Positions 62,742 to 64,000 of a stretch of 64,000 nt of DNA are shown in pieces (position 1 is the first letter of the stretch; the number at the start of each line of letters is the position of its first letter). A program made the translations under genes and the position numbers. The notes under the pieces were generated by a model. That model had not been told where the DNA came from, did no database searches, and saw nothing but the letters and a program-made list of their open reading frames with translations. The DNA is from GCA-002713455 sp964428745 (GTDB lineage: Bacteria; Fidelibacterota; Marinisomatia; Marinisomatales; TCS55). The stretch lies in the NCBI GenBank assembly GCA_964428745.1, contig CAYRYZ010000004.1:1-64000 (forward strand), given 5' to 3'.

Positions 62742-64000
62742 ATGAAAATATCAAGATTAAATAAAAATATAGCCCTGATGGGTGGTACTATTTTAGATCC
62801 TATTAATGGAAATGAGAAAAAGGGAAATGTTCATATTGTTGATGGGAAAATCAAATCAATTGCTAATAAAAAACCTCCGAAAAGTGCTACAATAATTGAT
62901 TGTAAAGGATTAATTATAACTCACGGTTTTTGTGATATTCATTCACATTTCCGTGAACCGGGCCGAGAAGATAAAGAGACTCTTGAATCTGGGGCTATTG
63001 CAGCATTGGCTGGAGGTTTTACAAGAGTTTGTGTTATGCCTAATACTGATCCTCCGATAGATTCTCCAGAATCCATCCGATATATTGTGGATCGTTCCGA
63101 AGAATGTCCGGTATATATACATCCTATTGGGGCTATTTCCAAAAATCAACATGGAGAAGAGTTGACTGAAATGGCGCTTATGATCTCTGAAGGAGCTGTG
63201 GCATTTAGTGACGATGGACTTCCAGTTACAGATAGTAGAATTATGAGAAATGCCTTAGAATACGCAAATATGCTTGGCACACCATTAATCAACCATGCCG
63301 AAGATCTTTGTCTTAAACAAGATGGAGTTATGCATGAGGGCACTATATCTACACAACTTGGTTTGCCCTCGAGTCCAGATCTTACAGAATCCAATATGGT
63401 CCATCGAGATTTAGAATTATCTGAACTAACAGGCGCAAGGTTACACGTACCACATGTTAGCTCTGCTAAATCTATTGATCATATTAGAAAAATAAAGGAA
63501 AATAATTTAAAAATATCAGCAGAAGTTTCTCCGCATCATTTATTTTTTACCGATGAAGATCTTGTTACATTTGATACAAATTTAAAGGTTGCACCGCCGA
63601 TAAGGTCTAGATCTGATAGAAAATCACTAATAAAAGCATTAAAAGATGGAACTATTGATTGTATAGCTACAGATCATGCTCCTCATACGATAGAAGATAA
63701 AGAAGCTACATTTGATTTAGCTCCTTTTGGCATGATCGGCCTCGAATCTTGCTTTGGTGCTGTATATAAAACCATGGTAGTTGAGAATAATATGAAAAGA
63801 ACTGAATTAGTAAAAGCGCTAACAGTGAACCCAAGAAAAATTATGGGTTTTGATTATGATTTATTAAAGATAGGAAAAGAGGCGGAGATTACAGTTTTTG
63901 ATCCTCATAAAGGTTGGATTTTTAATTATAATAATATCTATTCAAAATCTAAGAATTCACCATTCCTAGATAGAAAAATGTTTGGACATGTAGAATACAC
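62742..64000 (+). CDS. pyrC: Dihydroorotase, class I (3' end beyond window)
   Basis: The open frame starts at ATG 62742, one base after the pyrB stop, and runs to the window edge (419 residues). This zinc amidohydrolase closes the dihydroorotate ring. Metal ligands lie in DIHSHFREPG, a conserved INHAEDL, AEVSPHHL and ATDHAPH; SDDGLP and GLESCFGAVY are also typical. The sequence is almost complete, since class I enzymes are about 425-430 aa. It is the third gene of the attenuated pyr operon. Confidence 0.95.
   Translation, partial: MKISRLNKNIALMGGTILDPINGNEKKGNVHIVDGKIKSIANKKPPKSATIIDCKGLIITHGFCDIHSHFREPGREDKETLESGAIAALAGGFTRVCVMPNTDPPIDSPESIRYIVDRSEECPVYIHPIGAISKNQHGEELTEMALMISEGAVAFSDDGLPVTDSRIMRNALEYANMLGTPLINHAEDLCLKQDGVMHEGTISTQLGLPSSPDLTESNMVHRDLELSELTGARLHVPHVSSAKSIDHIRKIKENNLKISAEVSPHHLFFTDEDLVTFDTNLKVAPPIRSRSDRKSLIKALKDGTIDCIATDHAPHTIEDKEATFDLAPFGMIGLESCFGAVYKTMVVENNMKRTELVKALTVNPRKIMGFDYDLLKIGKEAEITVFDPHKGWIFNYNNIYSKSKNSPFLDRKMFGHVEY

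Noticed and set aside
62939..63394. Minus-strand frames inside pyrC
   Set aside because: These are shadows of the dihydroorotase gene, which runs on the + strand to the window end.
1..64000. tRNA, rRNA, CRISPR arrays and insertion sequences
   Set aside because: None was recognised by eye. No spacer exceeds about 200 bases and no regular repeats occur. A tRNA scan could not be run.

Overview
The window reads as a piece of an AT-rich, free-living Gram-negative bacterium. Every gene but one small one is on the + strand, and many neighbours overlap by 1-8 bases. An outer membrane is implied by TamA/TamB, LolCDE, a sedoheptulose-7-phosphate isomerase and lipoproteins. Respiration is implied by cytochrome c maturation genes and by an ApbE/NqrM pair that serves Na+-pumping NADH dehydrogenase. 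ClpC with a UVR motif, CdaA, PyrR with RNA attenuation, a type II (archaeal-like) GAPDH and a Cys-type CcmE point away from Proteobacteria. The mix would suit the marine Marinimicrobia (SAR406) / FCB group; this is inference from gene content, not a phylogeny. Two 100-N runs (16406-16505 and 38148-38247) show that this is a draft scaffold.

Layout. 1-1366: tail of a protein cut by the window edge, apbE, and on the opposite strand nqrM. 1428-8819: a G+C-richer block encoding an Mrp-type cation/proton antiporter in the order E-F-G-A(C-terminal part)-B-C-D-D'-81-aa membrane protein-D''. Its composition and codon use differ sharply from both flanks. 8861-17972: cobalamin adenosyltransferase, nrnA, ispH, pdxS, pdxT, dxs, cstA, first N gap, and the methylmalonyl-CoA mutase large subunit, which uses the cofactor made by the adenosyltransferase. 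17995-22760: a ccm cluster E-F-orf-A-B-C-D. 22760-28177: type II GAPDH, an MBL-fold hydrolase, a two-domain eukaryote-type methylenetetrahydrofolate reductase, tilS and hpt. 28180-37631: ftsH, folP, cdaA, prfB (programmed +1 frameshift), lysS and lolC/E/D. 37665-42308: clpC (split by the second gap) and dnaK with a strong terminator. 42399-51591: tamB, tamA, a TPR lipoprotein, and MoxR / DUF58 / BatD-like genes. 51653-60123: efp, accB, accC, gcvH, gmhA, xer recombinase, M50 protease, a 39-codon membrane ORF, fused ftcD and mutL. 60163-64000: miaA, a PyrR-controlled attenuator, then pyrR, pyrB and pyrC (cut by the window end).

How the genes fit together. Pyrimidine synthesis forms one attenuated operon. 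One-carbon and folate enzymes (folP, MTHFR, gcvH, ftcD) are scattered through the window. MEP isoprenoid enzymes (dxs, ispH) flank the DXP-independent PLP synthase PdxST, so DXP here is not needed for PLP. The outer-membrane biogenesis genes are contiguous.

Most of the window is well-known housekeeping DNA, and I saw no defence island, CRISPR, transposon or prophage. The points most worth a second look are the eukaryote-type regulated MTHFR, the compositionally foreign Mrp island and its conserved small subunit, the CxxxY CcmE, the complete PyrR attenuator, a DxNxDGxxD insertion in TamA, and a scaffold gap inside clpC that appears not to exist.
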